DNA from: Paranoxybacillus vitaminiphilus
GTDB taxonomy: Bacteria; Bacillota; Bacilli; Bacillales; Anoxybacillaceae
Reading direction: 5' to 3'
DNA length: 64,000 nt
NCBI RefSeq assembly: GCF_003259935.1
Contig: NZ_QLMH01000012.1
Span: 34,846 to 98,845, forward strand
Shown in pieces: positions 61,454 through 64,000 of the stretch. The notes beneath the pieces are model-generated. The model had not been told where the DNA came from, searched no databases, and worked only from the letters and a program-made list of their open reading frames with translations. Position 1 is the first letter of the stretch. Each line of letters begins with the position of its first letter. A program made the translations under genes and the position numbers.

Positions 61454-63881
61454 GTTTTTATCTTAACTATGAGGAATTGAAACCCTCTAGTTACTCGAAT
61501 TCCGGAAATCGCCTAAGTGAGTTTTTATCTTAACTATGAGGAATTGAAACTATACAACATTCGACAAATTTTTTGGTTGTTTTGTGTTTTTATCTTAACT
61601 ATGAGGAATTGAAACTTAAAACTTCTAAATATGTTTCAGTCATGAAATCAGTTTTTATCTTAACTATGAGGAATTGAAACTGTGGAAGACTCTTGGGGAA
61701 TTGCGGTGTGGCATTTGTTTTTATCTTAACTATGAGGAATTGAAACTTTCACCTGTTTAACGTCGCGACCGAATCGAGCGAGAAGTTTTTATCTTAACTA
61801 TGAGGAATTGAAACTCCTCGTCAAGAGGCTCAAGCTGTTGTCCCAGCTGCGTTTTTATCTTAACTATGAGGAATTGAAACATGAAACGGTAAAGGTCTTC
61901 ATCTTCCCAAAGTGTGTTTTTATCTTAACTATGAGGAATTGAAACCTCTTACGAGCGCCGGTATTACATCAGCACTTGGATTCAGTTTTTATCTTAACTA
62001 TGAGGAATTGAAACTTTTGTTCCGATTGGGCAAATGATGTCTATTACTGCGTTTTTATCTTAACTATGAGGAATTGAAACTTCGGCGATTTTTCGAATTG
62101 CACCGAGATTTTCAGTGAGGTTTTTATCTTAACTATGAGGAATTGAAACTTTTCACAAATTCCAGAGGACAGTCGGTGGAGCTGAAAGTTTTTATCTTAA
62201 CTATGAGGAATTGAAACACACTCAAAAAATTTCTAGAAAAAACAAAACAATAATCGTTTTTATCTTAACTATGAGGAATTGAAACTCGTGATTTGTTGAA
62301 GTGATTTTTTCACCTTCAACGTTTTTATCTTAACTATGAGGAATTGAAACATAGATATTTATAAAAAAGGAATAGCCGAGAAATTTTTGTTTTTATCTTA
62401 ACTATGAGGAATTGAAACATCGGAAAATTCGCAATGACATGCTTGCCCTTCGAGGTTTTTATCTTAACTATGAGGAATTGAAACTTGTGCATTTCATCAA
62501 CAATTTTCTTTTTCATTTCTGTTTTTATCTTAACTATGAGGAATTGAAACCTGCTTGATATTGTTTTAATTGTTCGGAAACCGTGTTTTTATCTTAACTA
62601 TGAGGAATTGAAACAATCCCGAAGTAAAGTTACCGATATTCACTTTATTAAGTTTTTATCTTAACTATGAGGAATTGAAACTGAGCAGAACTTTGCTCGC
62701 CAAATCCTACAATTTCGTTTTTATCTTAACTATGAGGAATTGAAACAGAATCGCTATTTTTTTCATTCTTTTTCCTCCTCCTTTGTTTTTATCTTAACTA
62801 TGAGGAATTGAAACTGGGAGTTGTTGGAGTCGTTGGAACCTTGACTGCAGCTGTGTTTTTATCTTAACTATGAGGAATTGAAACTATCTTTACTCAACGC
62901 TTCATCCTCAAAGATTGAAGAGTTTTTATCTTAACTATGAGGAATTGAAACTCCAGCATGACGACCACTATCCCGCTGGATTCGCGAACGTTTTTATCTT
63001 AACTATGAGGAATTGAAACGAGGACTTCGAAGGAATTCCCCACTATCCGAGGCACTTGTTTTTATCTTAACTATGAGGAATTGAAACCAGCACACAAGCT
63101 AACGAATAAAGGAAAAGTATTCGTTTTTATCTTAACTATGAGGAATTGAAACTGAAAGATAATAACGGGCAATTTTTATGGCAACCGGGTTTTTATCTTA
63201 ACTATGAGGAATTGAAACGTGATCCGAAAACGAAGTTAATACAGTATGACGCGCGTTTTTATCTTAACTATGAGGAATTGAAACTGTATGGTGTTTCGTT
63301 GTGTCCCTCTTTTCGTTTGTGTTTTTATCTTAACTATGAGGAATTGAAACCGGTTTTTGGTTGTTTGTTTTCTTCGTTCATTTAGGTTTTTATCTTAACT
63401 ATGAGGAATTGAAACAAAAATACGCCGCCAAAAAAGTTGGTATAAAAGTGTTTTTATCTTAACTATGAGGAATTGAAACTAATTATAATCAGAAAGAGGA
63501 AATAAAGTTAATAAATGTTTTTATCTTAACTATGAGGAATTGAAACGTGACTTTCAATATTGGGACGAACAAGAAAAAGTGGCGAGTTTTTATCTTAACT
63601 ATGAGGAATTGAAACTAACGTCAATGAAAACATCCATGCAGACCCCTCCATCGTTTTTATCTTAACTATGAGGAATTGAAACTTGTGGTTTTTGGTTTAA
63701 ATACTCCAGTTAATTTTCGTTTTTATCTTAACTATGAGGAATTGAAACAACGGATCGGCAGCAACCGCGGAGCCGGTTTTAGATAGTTTTTATCTTAACT
63801 ATGAGGAATTGAAACAAAACGGTTATCAATATAAACAAATTGATCGTATCAGTTTTTATCTTAACTATGAGGAATTGAAAC
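61454..63881 (+). CRISPR. CRISPR array 2: 37 repeats
   Basis: The same 30-bp repeat as array 1 (starts GTTTTTATCTT, ends GAATTGAAAC), all copies identical as far as I can read, with 36 spacers of about 34-39 bp. The last repeat is intact (63852-63881) and is followed by non-repeat DNA. No cas gene follows in the window; it presumably uses Cas6 and the Csm complex encoded 10 kb upstream. Confidence 0.98.
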
Positions 63882-63917
63882 AAAAATTAAACGATCGCAT
63901 TAGCCAATTGTAAACTA

Positions 63918-63976
63918 GCACATTATTTCAGAATCCCTTTTTCAAATTATTTCAGGCGGATTCGGAAATAATGTGC
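63918..63976 (+). repeat. Inverted repeat at the window edge
   Basis: GCACATTATTTC (63918-63929) and GAAATAATGTGC (63965-63976) are exact reverse complements, with internal TTATTTCAG repeats between. It resembles the terminal region of a mobile element or a recombination site that would continue beyond the window. Confidence 0.6.
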
Positions 63977-64000
63977 AAAATTTTTGCGGATTGTTCCGGA

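Noticed and set aside
62334..63385. Similar repeated-peptide ORFs within array 2
   Set aside because: Same cause: CRISPR repeats read through spacers.

Overview
The window reads as chromosomal DNA of a Bacillaceae member, most likely a thermophilic Geobacillus/Parageobacillus-type organism. The first 34.9 kb follow the Bacillus subtilis dtd-yrvJ-hisS-aspS ... alaS ... mltG ... greA ... mccB-yrhC gene order almost gene for gene. SD sequences are strong, with many GTG/TTG starts, two T-box leaders and a 6S RNA at the place where B. subtilis carries bsrA. The species assignment is inference, because no 16S or other marker is present.

Core part (1-34.9 kb): tRNA quality control and charging (dtd, hisS-aspS under a T-box, alaS under a T-box); tRNA modification (tcdA, mnmA with its own cysteine desulfurase, trmR-trhP1-trhP2); DNA repair (rarA, recD2, ruvX); envelope (SH3b amidase, mltG, a class B PBP); and sulfur metabolism (the regulator cymR, and yrrT-mtnN-mccA-mccB turning S-adenosylhomocysteine into cysteine). 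Four imperfect palindromes of 90-125 bp with a shared GTCWGAC core lie between these genes.

Transition (34.9-37.3 kb): a CitR-like LysR regulator divergent from a SAM methyltransferase, and a 28-residue membrane peptide.

Defence island (37.4-63.9 kb): CRISPR array 1 (56 repeats) is broken near its distal end by a complete IS150-group IS3 element with a CTAT target duplication. It is followed by a TetR-DUF2269 pair and a compact type III-A operon, cas10-csm2-csm3-csm4-csm6-cas6. The operon has no csm5, no cas1/cas2, and a Cas10 without a visible HD nuclease motif. Next come an XRE regulator with a type I restriction-modification system (hsdM-hsdS-hsdR), a hicA-hicB toxin-antitoxin pair, and CRISPR array 2 (37 repeats) with a nearly identical leader.

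The most unexpected observation is that the island lies between two decayed pieces of sigK, the mother-cell sigma factor. The N-terminal part is at about 59.94-60.2 kb and the C-terminal part at about 37.37-37.54 kb, both on the minus strand and in the right order. Roughly 22 kb of CRISPR, restriction and toxin genes therefore sit where the skin element sits in B. subtilis sigK. A second decayed sigK C-terminal piece flanks the leader of array 2. Two pairs of spacers, one member in each array, match related gene starts or coding segments in antisense orientation, as expected for RNA targeting by a type III system.
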